NCBI GenBank assembly: GCA_947450365.1 | Contig: CANFVE010000019.1 | Location: forward strand, 1-52,729 | Reading direction: 5' to 3' | Source: Cytophagaceae bacterium | Lineage (GTDB): Bacteria; Bacteroidota; Bacteroidia; Cytophagales; Spirosomataceae | DNA: 52,729 nt | Part shown: in pieces, positions 1 to 7,573 of the stretch | How positions within the stretch are numbered: position 1 is the stretch's first letter | Layout: each line of letters opens with the position of its first letter | Notes under the pieces: generated by a model | The model's database searches: none | Seen by the model: the letters and a program-made list of their open reading frames with translations, nothing else | Told to the model about the DNA's origin: nothing | Translations under genes and position numbers: made by a program

Positions 1-82
1 AGACGACACGGTCGATAGGCTACAGATGTAAAGACAGTAATGTCAAAGTCGAGTAGTACTAATTACCCGAAAGCTTACCTTT
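1..82 (+). rRNA. 23S ribosomal RNA, 3' end (partial)
   Basis: The window opens inside the last helix region of a 23S rRNA. The conserved elements GTCGATAGGC, TACTAATTACCCGAAAGCTTACC match the usual 3' terminus of bacterial 23S genes. The gene is cut by the window edge. The 3' end is estimated by analogy with E. coli and may be off by several bases. Confidence 0.9.
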
Positions 83-145
83 TTTAAAACTTTTACTTTT
101 TAATTTATCTCACAATATGGAAAAAGGCTTATAACCTTGCAAGAT

Positions 146-258
146 TTATGGAGCCGATAGGACGGGTGTTCACCTCTTCCCATCTCGAACAGAGAAGTTA
201 AGCCCCGCACCGCTGATGATACTGGGATCAAACCCGGGAAAGTAAGTAAGCTCCAAAT
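146..258 (+). rRNA. rrf: 5S ribosomal RNA
   Basis: About 113 bases, the normal length, located 60 bases after the 23S end. The hallmark loop CACCTCTTCCCATCTCGAACAGAGAAGTTAAGC is present (split: CACCTCTTCCCATCTCG then AACAGAGAAGTTAAGC), as is the TACTGGGATC...CCCGGGAAAGTA arm. The ends pair as TGGAGC with GCTCCA to form the terminal helix. No tRNA lies between 23S and 5S. Exact ends are approximate. Confidence 0.92.
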
Positions 259-270
259 TATTAACAAATG

Positions 271-301
271 AACCGCTCCATCATACGAGCGGTTTTTTTT
301 T
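271..301 (+). terminator. Intrinsic terminator of the rRNA operon
   Basis: A perfect 8-bp stem (AACCGCTC with GAGCGGTT), an 8-base loop and a run of nine T. It lies just after 5S, so it most likely ends the rRNA transcript. Confidence 0.88.
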
Positions 302-309
302 GACCAAAA

Positions 310-675
310 ATAACATAGGCCGAAGTCCGAAGGCATAAGGCAGGAGTCATTAGGCCGAAGTCGATAGGCATTAGGCCAGAGAATAGTCCGGAGGCAAAAG
401 TACGGAGGCAATAGGCCTATTATCCCTCGGACTATTTTTTCTCAGAATACATTATGACTTTAGCCTCCGGACTTCGGCCTTATGACTTCGGCCTCCGGAC
501 TCCCCCCTCTTCGGCCTCAGGACCCACCCCGCCTCCGGCTAGCTAAAAAAAGATATAAATCGACGCATGCTGCGTCTCAAACTTTGGCAAACCTAAAGGA
601 TTGCCAAATGACCTGCCTTTGGCCTTATAACTCCGGACTTATGACTTCGGCCTCCGGACTAATACCTCCCGCCTC
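310..675. repeat. Intergenic cluster of short GC-rich inverted and direct repeats
   Basis: This roughly 400-base stretch between the 5S terminator and rmuC holds no credible gene. It consists of degenerate copies of the units GCCTCCGGACT and CTTCGGCCT and their reverse complements AGTCCGGAGGC and AGGCCGAAGTC. Copies left of about 410 are in one orientation and copies right of about 423 in the other, around the perfect palindrome AATAGGCCTATT at 410-421. One 21-base unit is repeated exactly at 481-501 and 640-660. Units are separated by short A/T-rich or CCC-rich spacers. The function is unknown. Possible roles are an RNA hairpin field or a spreading short palindromic element. Confidence 0.75.
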
Positions 676-697
676 CGAACTTTCCCACTCTTTTTAC

Positions 698-705
698 TAT
701 ATTTG
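698..705 (+). promoter_or_regulatory. Bacteroidota -7 promoter element of rmuC (TATATTTG)
   Basis: An exact match to TAnnTTTG, with only four bases (CCCC) between its last G and the ATG at 710. If it is used, the transcript would begin at or next to the start codon, giving a leaderless mRNA. No clear TTTG -33 element is seen at the usual spacing, so this is a sequence match only. Confidence 0.55.
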
Positions 706-709
706 CCCC

Positions 710-1978
710 ATGACAATTCTCTACATCATTCTTGCTATTATTGCCGGTGCTGGGGCAAGCTACCTCCTACTCCAAGGTAAAATAAACCTCCTTACGAGCC
801 AATTGGCACAATTAAGCAGTATTCAAGCCAAAGCTGATGCGCTTGATCTCGAGAATAAAACGATGTTTGGAAAACTATCCCAACTCGAAGGACAAAACGA
901 AACCCTCAAAGCCACCGTCGACAGCAAAAAAGGCGACGAAGAAAAAATGCGCAAAATGCTCATCGATATTAGCAACGAATCCGTCCTCAAACAAGGTAAA
1001 ATGCTGAGTGAACAACAACAAGTGAAACTCAACGACGTCCTTAATCCACTCAAAGAAAAAATCAAAGAGTTCGAAGACAAAGTAAACAACGGGCAAAAAT
1101 CCAACTTCGAACAAAATACCGCCCTCCTCGAACAAATCAAAAACCTAACCCAACTCAATCAAACCGTCACCCAAAAAACCGAAGACCTCACCAACGCCCT
1201 CAAAGGATCCAACAAATCCCAAGGAAACTGGGGAGAAATGATTCTTGAACGGGTTTTGGAAAGCTCAGGCCTCAAAAAAGGCATGGAATACGAAACCCAA
1301 TTCGTTACCCAAAACAACATCAACGAAACCATAAGACCCGACGCCGTCATCTTTTTACCCGACCAAAAAAACATCATCATCGACTCCAAAGTTTCTTTAG
1401 TCGCCTACGAACGTTATACCAGCGCCTCAGAAGGTAGCCAAGAAAAAGACCAAGCCCTAAAAGACCACATCGAATCACTCAAAAACCACATTAAATTACT
1501 TTCCGCCAAAGATTACCACACAGGATTAAACCTCAATAGCCCCGATTTTACCCTCCTATTCATCCCCATTGAATCAGGTTTTGTAGCCACCGTGAGTCAA
1601 GATACTAGCCTATTTAATTTCGCCTGGGATCGGAAAATTGTTTTAGTCTCTCCTTCTACCCTTTTGGCAACCCTACGAACCATCGCCTCCGTTTGGAAAA
1701 CCGAATATCAAACGCGAAATGCGATTGAAATCGCCCGGCAAGCCGGCGAAATGCTGGACAAATTCTCCGCATTTACCCATGATTTGGAAGATGTAGGAAA
1801 ACACATTAAACGCGCAGAAGATGCACATAATAACGCATTGAATAAACTCAGCACGGGAAAAGGAAATCTAGTTGGCCGCGCAGATAAACTAGCCAAACTT
1901 GGCGTCAAATCAAGCAAAAAAATCAACCCGAACCTCATTCAGGACCACGAACCCGAAGACGAATCAATAGACGAATAG
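710..1978 (+). CDS. rmuC: DNA recombination protein RmuC
   Basis: This 422-residue protein belongs to the RmuC family, which is linked to limiting recombination at inverted repeats and has a PD-(D/E)XK nuclease-like core. The start at 710 gives one N-terminal membrane segment (about residues 2-22, TILYIILAIIAGAGASYLLL). A long charged coiled coil covers about 30-165, and the conserved RmuC core follows from about 175 (SQGNWGEMILERVLE, then a PDAVIFLP stretch and IIIDSKVSL). The acidic tail is variable. The frame stays open upstream to 482, but that part only translates the intergenic repeats (MTSASGL occurs twice in it), so it is not taken as protein. An RmuC gene beside a field of inverted repeats is a curious coincidence. 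Confidence 0.9.
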   Translation: MTILYIILAIIAGAGASYLLLQGKINLLTSQLAQLSSIQAKADALDLENKTMFGKLSQLEGQNETLKATVDSKKGDEEKMRKMLIDISNESVLKQGKMLSEQQQVKLNDVLNPLKEKIKEFEDKVNNGQKSNFEQNTALLEQIKNLTQLNQTVTQKTEDLTNALKGSNKSQGNWGEMILERVLESSGLKKGMEYETQFVTQNNINETIRPDAVIFLPDQKNIIIDSKVSLVAYERYTSASEGSQEKDQALKDHIESLKNHIKLLSAKDYHTGLNLNSPDFTLLFIPIESGFVATVSQDTSLFNFAWDRKIVLVSPSTLLATLRTIASVWKTEYQTRNAIEIARQAGEMLDKFSAFTHDLEDVGKHIKRAEDAHNNALNKLSTGKGNLVGRADKLAKLGVKSSKKINPNLIQDHEPEDESIDE

Positions 1979-2002
1979 GCAACCCGCTTTGTCAATCCGC
2001 AC

Positions 2003-2033
2003 GCTTGGTCAATCCTTACAGGTTTGACCAAGC
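2003..2033 (+). terminator. Hairpin after rmuC, weak terminator candidate
   Basis: A 10-bp perfect stem (GCTTGGTCAA with TTGACCAAGC) with an 11-base loop, 25 bases after the rmuC stop. No T-run follows, so it may stabilise the RNA end rather than terminate transcription. Confidence 0.4.
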
Positions 2034-2050
2034 TATAAACCCAATAAAAC

Positions 2051-2097
2051 AATAAAAAAAACCTTTGTCAAACCCTACTAAGGTTTAACAAAGGTTT
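2051..2097 (-). terminator. Intrinsic terminator of the ygiQ-phnA unit
   Basis: Read on the minus strand, a 10-bp stem plus a 5-bp inner stem with one mismatch (AAACCTTTGT...ACAAAGGTTT) is followed by a T-rich tail. It lies 25 bases past the stop of the PhnA-domain gene. Confidence 0.75.
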
Positions 2098-2121
2098 CGA
2101 AATGCCACCTCCTGATTAAAA

Positions 2122-2349
2122 TTACGCCTTCTTCAAAAACTCCGTTCGCAACACCATCACCGACTTCTCCACTTTTCCTTCTACCTCATCCGCATCCTCC
2201 GTCAAACGAATATTCTTCACCATTGTACCTCGCTTAATGACGCTCGAGGATCCTCGAACTTTCAAATCCTTGATCACCGTCACCGAATCGCCATCCTTTA
2301 GCACAGCCCCATTACTGTCACGTACAATTAATTCTTCATTCTCATCCAT
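2122..2349 (-). CDS. PhnA/YjdM-type C-terminal domain protein
   Basis: A 75-residue protein that matches only the C-terminal half of E. coli YjdM (PhnA), a small SH3-like beta domain. Recognisable blocks are DSNGAVLKDGDSVTVIKDLKV, here residues 11-31 with DGDSVT in the middle, and IKRGTMVKNIRL at about 38-49. The N-terminal zinc-ribbon cysteines of full YjdM are absent. Such short versions are common in Bacteroidota, so it is probably complete rather than broken. The historical link to phosphonate use is weak and the function is not known. It lies 34 bases downstream of ygiQ on the same strand and may share its transcript. Confidence 0.82.
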   Translation of the reverse strand: MDENEELIVRDSNGAVLKDGDSVTVIKDLKVRGSSSVIKRGTMVKNIRLTEDADEVEGKVEKSVMVLRTEFLKKA

Positions 2350-2383
2350 TTGATCTAATATTTTTTGGTTAATAGGTACGGTA

Positions 2384-4243
2384 TTATTTATCCCAACCCC
2401 GTTTGTTATTTCTAAATCCTAATAATCGTTGCGCCAAATCCGGCCGCTTCAAATGCGTCAAACGATTCCGAATCCAATCCTTATACTCCGCTTTGTACCA
2501 GAAAAAATACTTATTCTGATTTTGCTTCTCCTCCTTCGTCTTCGCCGTTTTAATAGGCTGCAAGGTATAAGGATGAACCCCTGAATAATAAATCACCTCC
2601 GCCACCGTCATCGGCGTAGGCGTAAAATCTTGCACCTGCTCTAAATGGAAGCCCAAATCCTTTGTTTCCGCGGCTAAATTGGCCATATCCTCCTCCTCAC
2701 ATCCCGGATGCGACGATATAAAATAAGGTACCAAGGGTTGTTTTAAACCAAATTTGGCCGAAATCTCATCATACTTCTTCTTAAAGGCATGAAAATATTT
2801 AAACGATGGCTTGCGCATGACCTTCAAGGTAGCATCCGACGTATGCTCTGGCGCAACTTTTAAACGACCCGACACATGCCGCGTAATCAATTGTTCCATG
2901 TACTCATCATGGTTCCCATCTTGATTGTTCTTATTAAAATCATCCACCAATAAATCATATCGAACCCCTGATCCCACAAATGCCTTTTTAATCGCAGGCA
3001 AAGCATCCACCTTCCGATAAATATCCGTCAAAGGTTTATGCGAAGTATCCAAATTATTGCAAATCACCGGATGAATGCAACTCGGACTTACACAACGTGC
3101 ACAAATCGTTTCATCCTTCCCCTTCATCTTATACATATTTGCCGATGGGCCGCCCAAATCCGAAATATAGCCCTTAAAATCAGGCTGTTTCGTAATTTGT
3201 TCCACCTCCTTCATAATCGACTTCTCACTCCGAGACGCAATAAACTTACCTTGATGTGCCGAAATCGTACAAAAACTACAGCCCCCAAAACATCCTCGAT
3301 GCATATTCACCGAAAACTTAATCATTTCAAAAGCTGGAATCGGACCACGCTTCCGATATTTCGGATGCGGCAATCGCGTATAAGGCAAATCAAAGGATTT
3401 GTCCATTTCCACTTCCTCCATCGTCTTAAATGGCGGATTAATGACTAAAAGCTCCTCACCTACTTGTTGGGTAATCCGATTCGCTTGCCATTTATTTGAC
3501 TCCACCTCCACGATTTTAAAGTTGGACGCATATTTGATTTTATCTTGCAAACAAACCTCATGACTTGCCAATTCCACCGTTTCCCAGGATTCCATGGCAG
3601 GTAAGGATTCCGAAGCGGATTGCAAAAAGGCTACCTGAGGAATGTGAGTCAAATCTTTTAACGAACGACCTTCCTTCACCCCTCGCATAATCTCACGCAA
3701 GGGTTGTTCACCCATACCATAGACCAACATATCCGCCCTTGAATCCACCAAAACCGACGGAAACAAACGATCTGCCCAATAATCATAATGTGTCACCCGA
3801 CGCAAAGAAGCCTCAATCCCACCTATCAAAACCGGGACTTCCGGAAATAATTCTTTTAAAATCTTAGTATATACCGTCGTGGCATAATCGGGCCGAAAAC
3901 CTGCTTCCCCACCTGGCGTGTAAGAATCGTTCGAACGCAAACGCTTGTTGGCCGTATAATGATTCACCATAGAATCCATACAGCCCGCTGTTACTCCAAA
4001 AAAATATTTGGGTTTGCCTAATTTTTTAAAATCTCGTAAATCGTCTTTCCAATTTGGCTGCGCCACAATCCCCACCTTCAATCCTTCGCTTTCCATGATC
4101 CGACCAATCACAGCAGTCCCAAAAGCAGGATGATCCACATAGGCATCTCCTGAAATTAGAATCACATCTAGTTCATCCCAGCCACGCTTTTCTACTTCCT
4201 TTTTCGTTAAGGGCAACCAGTCTGTTATCGGTCTTTCTTCCAT
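2384..4243 (-). CDS. ygiQ: YgiQ family radical SAM protein
   Basis: A 619-residue radical S-adenosylmethionine protein of the YgiQ family, whose reaction is unknown. The N-terminal family block (PITDWLPLTKKEVEKRGWDELD) is followed by a region typical of the family up to about residue 290. The cluster-binding motif is C318-x3-C322-x2-C325 (CFGGCSFC). A second cysteine group, CARCVSPSCIHPVIC, sits near residue 383 and is also typical. It is shorter than the E. coli protein (about 740 residues), mainly at the C-terminus, as is usual outside enterobacteria. The start is supported by a promoter-like TAAATTTG four bases upstream. The S9 peptidase gene ends 32 bases upstream on the same strand. Confidence 0.93.
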   Translation of the reverse strand: MEERPITDWLPLTKKEVEKRGWDELDVILISGDAYVDHPAFGTAVIGRIMESEGLKVGIVAQPNWKDDLRDFKKLGKPKYFFGVTAGCMDSMVNHYTANKRLRSNDSYTPGGEAGFRPDYATTVYTKILKELFPEVPVLIGGIEASLRRVTHYDYWADRLFPSVLVDSRADMLVYGMGEQPLREIMRGVKEGRSLKDLTHIPQVAFLQSASESLPAMESWETVELASHEVCLQDKIKYASNFKIVEVESNKWQANRITQQVGEELLVINPPFKTMEEVEMDKSFDLPYTRLPHPKYRKRGPIPAFEMIKFSVNMHRGCFGGCSFCTISAHQGKFIASRSEKSIMKEVEQITKQPDFKGYISDLGGPSANMYKMKGKDETICARCVSPSCIHPVICNNLDTSHKPLTDIYRKVDALPAIKKAFVGSGVRYDLLVDDFNKNNQDGNHDEYMEQLITRHVSGRLKVAPEHTSDATLKVMRKPSFKYFHAFKKKYDEISAKFGLKQPLVPYFISSHPGCEEEDMANLAAETKDLGFHLEQVQDFTPTPMTVAEVIYYSGVHPYTLQPIKTAKTKEEKQNQNKYFFWYKAEYKDWIRNRLTHLKRPDLAQRLLGFRNNKRGWDK

Positions 4244-4247
4244 CCCG

Positions 4248-4255
4248 CAAATTTA
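4248..4255 (-). promoter_or_regulatory. Bacteroidota -7 element of ygiQ (TAAATTTG)
   Basis: An exact TAnnTTTG match on the minus strand ending four bases (CGGG) before the ygiQ ATG, the same geometry as at rmuC. It predicts a leaderless message. No confident -33 element was found. Confidence 0.5.
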
Positions 4256-4275
4256 ATCGAAAAACGGGGCTTTAC

Positions 4276-6402
4276 CTATTTCGCTAGTTTAGCTTTTAAA
4301 TAATTCGCAGTAGCATTAAAAACCTTTAAGTTATTCGAAAATTTCATCCAATGATGTGTGTCATCGACGATAACCATCGTTTCAATGGATACCTTTTTCT
4401 TTAATAAACGATTTACCATATCAATGCTTTGACTAAATGGCACATTTCGGTCATCATCCGCATGAATTAACAATGCAGGAGATGTCCATGTAGCAACTGA
4501 AGAAACCGGAGAAGCCCGATAAGATAAACTTGCCGCCCACTCTGCATCCGGTGCTTTGTGCAAATCATCCACTGGCTCCTCAGCCTTGATTTGATTCGCC
4601 CAATCATGAACCCCATGAATATCCACCCCTGCAGCAAATAACTTAGAATCACGCGCTAATCCCAAAGCGGTCAAATAACCTCCGTAAGATCCACCATATA
4701 AACCGATTTTCTTTGCATCAACAAATGATTGTTGGGCCAACCACTCCCCTGCCGCCTTAATATCCAAATACTCCGATGCGCCCAAAGGACCCGCTGCCTT
4801 CGGATGCTGAAACTCATAGCCATATCCGATGCCCAAGCGATAATTTATCGACAAAACAACAAATCCCAAATTCGCCAAATATTGATTCACCGCATAGGCA
4901 TTCGAATAATAATCCGAATAATGCCATCCTAATAACATCTGACGCGGCGGACCACCATGAATAAATATAATTGCAGGCTTCTTCTGCGTTCCATTCGAAT
5001 TATCAAATATCTGACCATGTAATGACAAACCATCCAAAGACTTAATAATCACTTGCTTAGGCTCCACCAATGAGGTGGATGGAAACTCTTTGGGTACCAA
5101 ATCTGCCGTCAAGGATTTCACAGCCCCATTTCCATCACGTAACATAATTTGAGGAGCCTTTTTTGCGCTTGAACCGATAAAAACCAAGCCCGCATAATTA
5201 TCGACCGAAATAGCTGTCCATTCATTCCCAGTCCCGGGACTTAGGACCTTCATATCCGCCTTATCAACAGAAACACGCGCAATATGCCGACGATCTTTAT
5301 CCAATGCATCCGGACCCGTATTTGCATCAAATAATAAATATTTTCCATCATGTCCTAAACTCACATGCTCCACCATAAAATCCCCAGGTGTCAATAAAAG
5401 CGCATTCCCACCCCCAGCAGGTACGGAATATAAATGTGGCCACCCATCCTGATAAGAAGTAAACGTTATCCGATCATTTTGAGCCCAAAATAAATTAGCA
5501 CCCCCATGCGTAGTAGGGATTGAACCCCTATAGGTTTTGGGGGCTGACCATATCAATTTAGATGGCTCACCTGCCAATCCTACCGTACGAATATTCCACT
5601 CAACTCGTTTCCGCAAGGTAAGCGAGTCTACCGCACCTCCTTTCGCAGGAGTTCGAATAAAGGCAATGCTTTTCCCATCTGGAGACCAACGAGGACTAGA
5701 ATCTTTTGAAAATGAAGGATCCAAAAAAGATACCTGCGTGGTTCCAATGGCATGCCACCCAATAAATGAATGATCACCCCGATCCGCCACAAAGGCTACT
5801 TTTGATCCATCTGGCGACCAATTTAATTGGCTTACTTTTCCACGAGTTTTTAACACAGCCACTGGAATTTCATAAAAACCATCCTCCGCATTTGTATCTA
5901 ATTTAGAAACCCAAGGCTGACCATCCTTAATAAACATCACCACATCACTTTTGGGCGAAAGTCTTGGCTCATCTCCCTCTGAAATTAAACGAACAGGCCC
6001 CCCAGTAAAGGCAATTTGCAATACTTGTACACCTGTTGGAATCGTTTTTCCAATTGGATTTACCGGTTTTAAATCATCAAAATTTGACCCATGATCTCCT
6101 CCTCGAGAAAACACAACCCATTTTCCATTATTAGTAATCGAAATGGATGTAATTTCTTGTCCATCATCCTCAGTAAAAGCAGTTAACATTCTAGGAGTAT
6201 ATGTTGGTCCTTCTGCCACATATATATTACGAATCCCTTTTTCATCCATCGCCCAAGCAATCTTATCACCTATGCGAGCGCTCACCAATTCCGTGGGGAA
6301 AGGTGCCGATTTAATCGATTCTAATGTAAAATTTTGACTAAATGAAAATGAGATAGAACACAATATCAGCAAAAGAGTGCTGAACGAACGATTATAGAAC
6401 AT
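4276..6402 (-). CDS. Secreted S9 family prolyl oligopeptidase-like peptidase
   Basis: A 708-residue serine peptidase of family S9 (dipeptidyl-/acylaminoacyl-peptidase type). A signal peptide covers about residues 1-22 (LLLILCSISFSFSQ), so it is exported. Residues about 30-430 form WD40/TolB-like propeller repeats (for example WSPDGSKVAFV and WSPDGKSIAFI). The alpha/beta hydrolase domain from about 460 carries the nucleophile motif GGSYGG with Ser572, the acid in HADDDRNVPF and the histidine in DDTHHW. Likely role: cleavage of peptides in the periplasm. It lies between divergent glycosyltransferase and co-directional ygiQ genes, with no obvious functional link to either. Confidence 0.92.
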   Translation of the reverse strand: MFYNRSFSTLLLILCSISFSFSQNFTLESIKSAPFPTELVSARIGDKIAWAMDEKGIRNIYVAEGPTYTPRMLTAFTEDDGQEITSISITNNGKWVVFSRGGDHGSNFDDLKPVNPIGKTIPTGVQVLQIAFTGGPVRLISEGDEPRLSPKSDVVMFIKDGQPWVSKLDTNAEDGFYEIPVAVLKTRGKVSQLNWSPDGSKVAFVADRGDHSFIGWHAIGTTQVSFLDPSFSKDSSPRWSPDGKSIAFIRTPAKGGAVDSLTLRKRVEWNIRTVGLAGEPSKLIWSAPKTYRGSIPTTHGGANLFWAQNDRITFTSYQDGWPHLYSVPAGGGNALLLTPGDFMVEHVSLGHDGKYLLFDANTGPDALDKDRRHIARVSVDKADMKVLSPGTGNEWTAISVDNYAGLVFIGSSAKKAPQIMLRDGNGAVKSLTADLVPKEFPSTSLVEPKQVIIKSLDGLSLHGQIFDNSNGTQKKPAIIFIHGGPPRQMLLGWHYSDYYSNAYAVNQYLANLGFVVLSINYRLGIGYGYEFQHPKAAGPLGASEYLDIKAAGEWLAQQSFVDAKKIGLYGGSYGGYLTALGLARDSKLFAAGVDIHGVHDWANQIKAEEPVDDLHKAPDAEWAASLSYRASPVSSVATWTSPALLIHADDDRNVPFSQSIDMVNRLLKKKVSIETMVIVDDTHHWMKFSNNLKVFNATANYLKAKLAK

Positions 6403-6495
6403 GTATTATTTTATTAAGTGGATATTAAAATTTGAACTAAATTTATAGAAAATTAGGGAATATTAAGCTTAATTTTAAATTCTGGTACATATTTA

Positions 6496-7497
6496 ATGGA
6501 TTTATCAATCATTTTTGTCAATTATAGGAGTGAAAACTACTTGTATTCTTGTATAAAGAGCATTTTTCAATATTGCCAAAAACGATCATTTGAAATAATT
6601 GTCGTCGACAATTACCCAATTCCCGGCGCAAATCAATCCATTTTAACTGAATTCCCTGAAACCCAATGGTTGATTCAATCCTCCAATTCCGGATTCTCCA
6701 TTGCCAACAATCGAGGCTTAGCCGCCGCAAAAGGCAAATATGTCCTTTTCTTAAATGCCGATACACGGGCTTTCGATCAATCCATCGAAAAAGCCATCGA
6801 TCATTTAGAAAATCAACCCCACATCGCCGCACTTGGCGCCTACCAAGTTCATGAGGATTTAAGCCGCCACCCTTTTTATTGGTCACAAAACCAATTACGT
6901 AAAGACCTCTACATTATTCCGAGTAAAGCTGTTTTTCAAAAAATTTTATTCTCACTTCTTCCGAAAGAGAATTTTCAAATGACTGAAGAAACCAATAATC
7001 TCGTTGGTTTTTTCATGCTCATGAAAAAAGAAACTGCCTTACGAGTAGGAGGCTGGGATGAAGACTTTTTCTTATATGCGGAGGATGTAGAATTTTCGAA
7101 CCGATTATCTAAAATCGGAAAATTGTGTTATTTCGAGGATATACAAATGATTCACCTAGTAGGAAATAATCCATTCCGCAGAACCAAAATATCGTTTGTC
7201 AATCGATTTTCTGTCCAAATTCAACTTTCAAATTTACTTTGGATCCGAAAAAGTTATGGCCCTATCGCCTATTTGATCATCATGCTAAACTATGCCATGG
7301 TGCTCCCGGGCTATTGGATGTGGAAAATCATCAACAATATCGCCAAAGGAAAAGCTATCCTCTTTAACACCGAAAATCAATTTCTTTTCACTCGAAAACT
7401 TATTGTACTTTTCTCATATCTTCCCAAAATACTGATTTTAAGGCCCTATTTATTTCAAATAAAACCTGAGGAAAATATCGATTTATTGGAAAAATAA
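6496..7497 (+). CDS. GT2 family glycosyltransferase
   Basis: A 333-residue family 2 glycosyltransferase of the rhamnosyltransferase-like group. The GT-A nucleotide-binding start is DLSIIFVNYRSENYL. A metal-binding NADT stretch lies near residue 92 (FLNADTRA), and the acceptor-side motif GGWDEDFFLYAEDVEFSNR lies near 184-202. The C-terminus has a hydrophobic segment (about 255-275) that may attach it to the inner membrane. Likely role: adding a sugar to a cell-surface glycan; donor and acceptor cannot be told. It is the gene before the ebo cluster on the same strand, 76 bases away. A weak hairpin in the gap argues against obligate co-transcription. Confidence 0.9.
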   Translation: MDLSIIFVNYRSENYLYSCIKSIFQYCQKRSFEIIVVDNYPIPGANQSILTEFPETQWLIQSSNSGFSIANNRGLAAAKGKYVLFLNADTRAFDQSIEKAIDHLENQPHIAALGAYQVHEDLSRHPFYWSQNQLRKDLYIIPSKAVFQKILFSLLPKENFQMTEETNNLVGFFMLMKKETALRVGGWDEDFFLYAEDVEFSNRLSKIGKLCYFEDIQMIHLVGNNPFRRTKISFVNRFSVQIQLSNLLWIRKSYGPIAYLIIMLNYAMVLPGYWMWKIINNIAKGKAILFNTENQFLFTRKLIVLFSYLPKILILRPYLFQIKPEENIDLLEK

Positions 7498-7504
7498 TGA
7501 GAAA

Positions 7505-7534
7505 AATCATGATAGTACTCCCATGATTATTTGC
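7505..7534 (+). terminator. Weak hairpin between the glycosyltransferase and eboA
   Basis: A 7-bp stem (AATCATG with CATGATT) with a 10-base loop, followed by an A/T-rich tail without a real T-run. It is a possible weak terminator. Confidence 0.3.
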
Positions 7535-7573
7535 TAAATTCGATCGATTTTACGCCATAGAACCTATTTTACC

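Noticed and set aside
100..411. A 103-residue minus-strand reading frame
   Set aside because: It runs through the 5S rRNA gene, its terminator and the repeats, so it cannot be a real gene.
310..675. CRISPR array
   Set aside because: The repeats are degenerate, uneven in spacing and present in both orientations. There are no uniform spacers and no cas genes.
482..709. N-terminal extension of the rmuC reading frame
   Set aside because: It translates the intergenic repeat field and places the natural membrane segment 76 residues in. The ATG at 710 fits the family and the promoter box.
3038..3448. Plus-strand 136-residue reading frame opposite ygiQ (and other similar antisense frames)
   Set aside because: It lies wholly within a well-conserved gene on the other strand, has no recognisable domain and has unnatural composition (rich in Arg, Asn, His and Ile).
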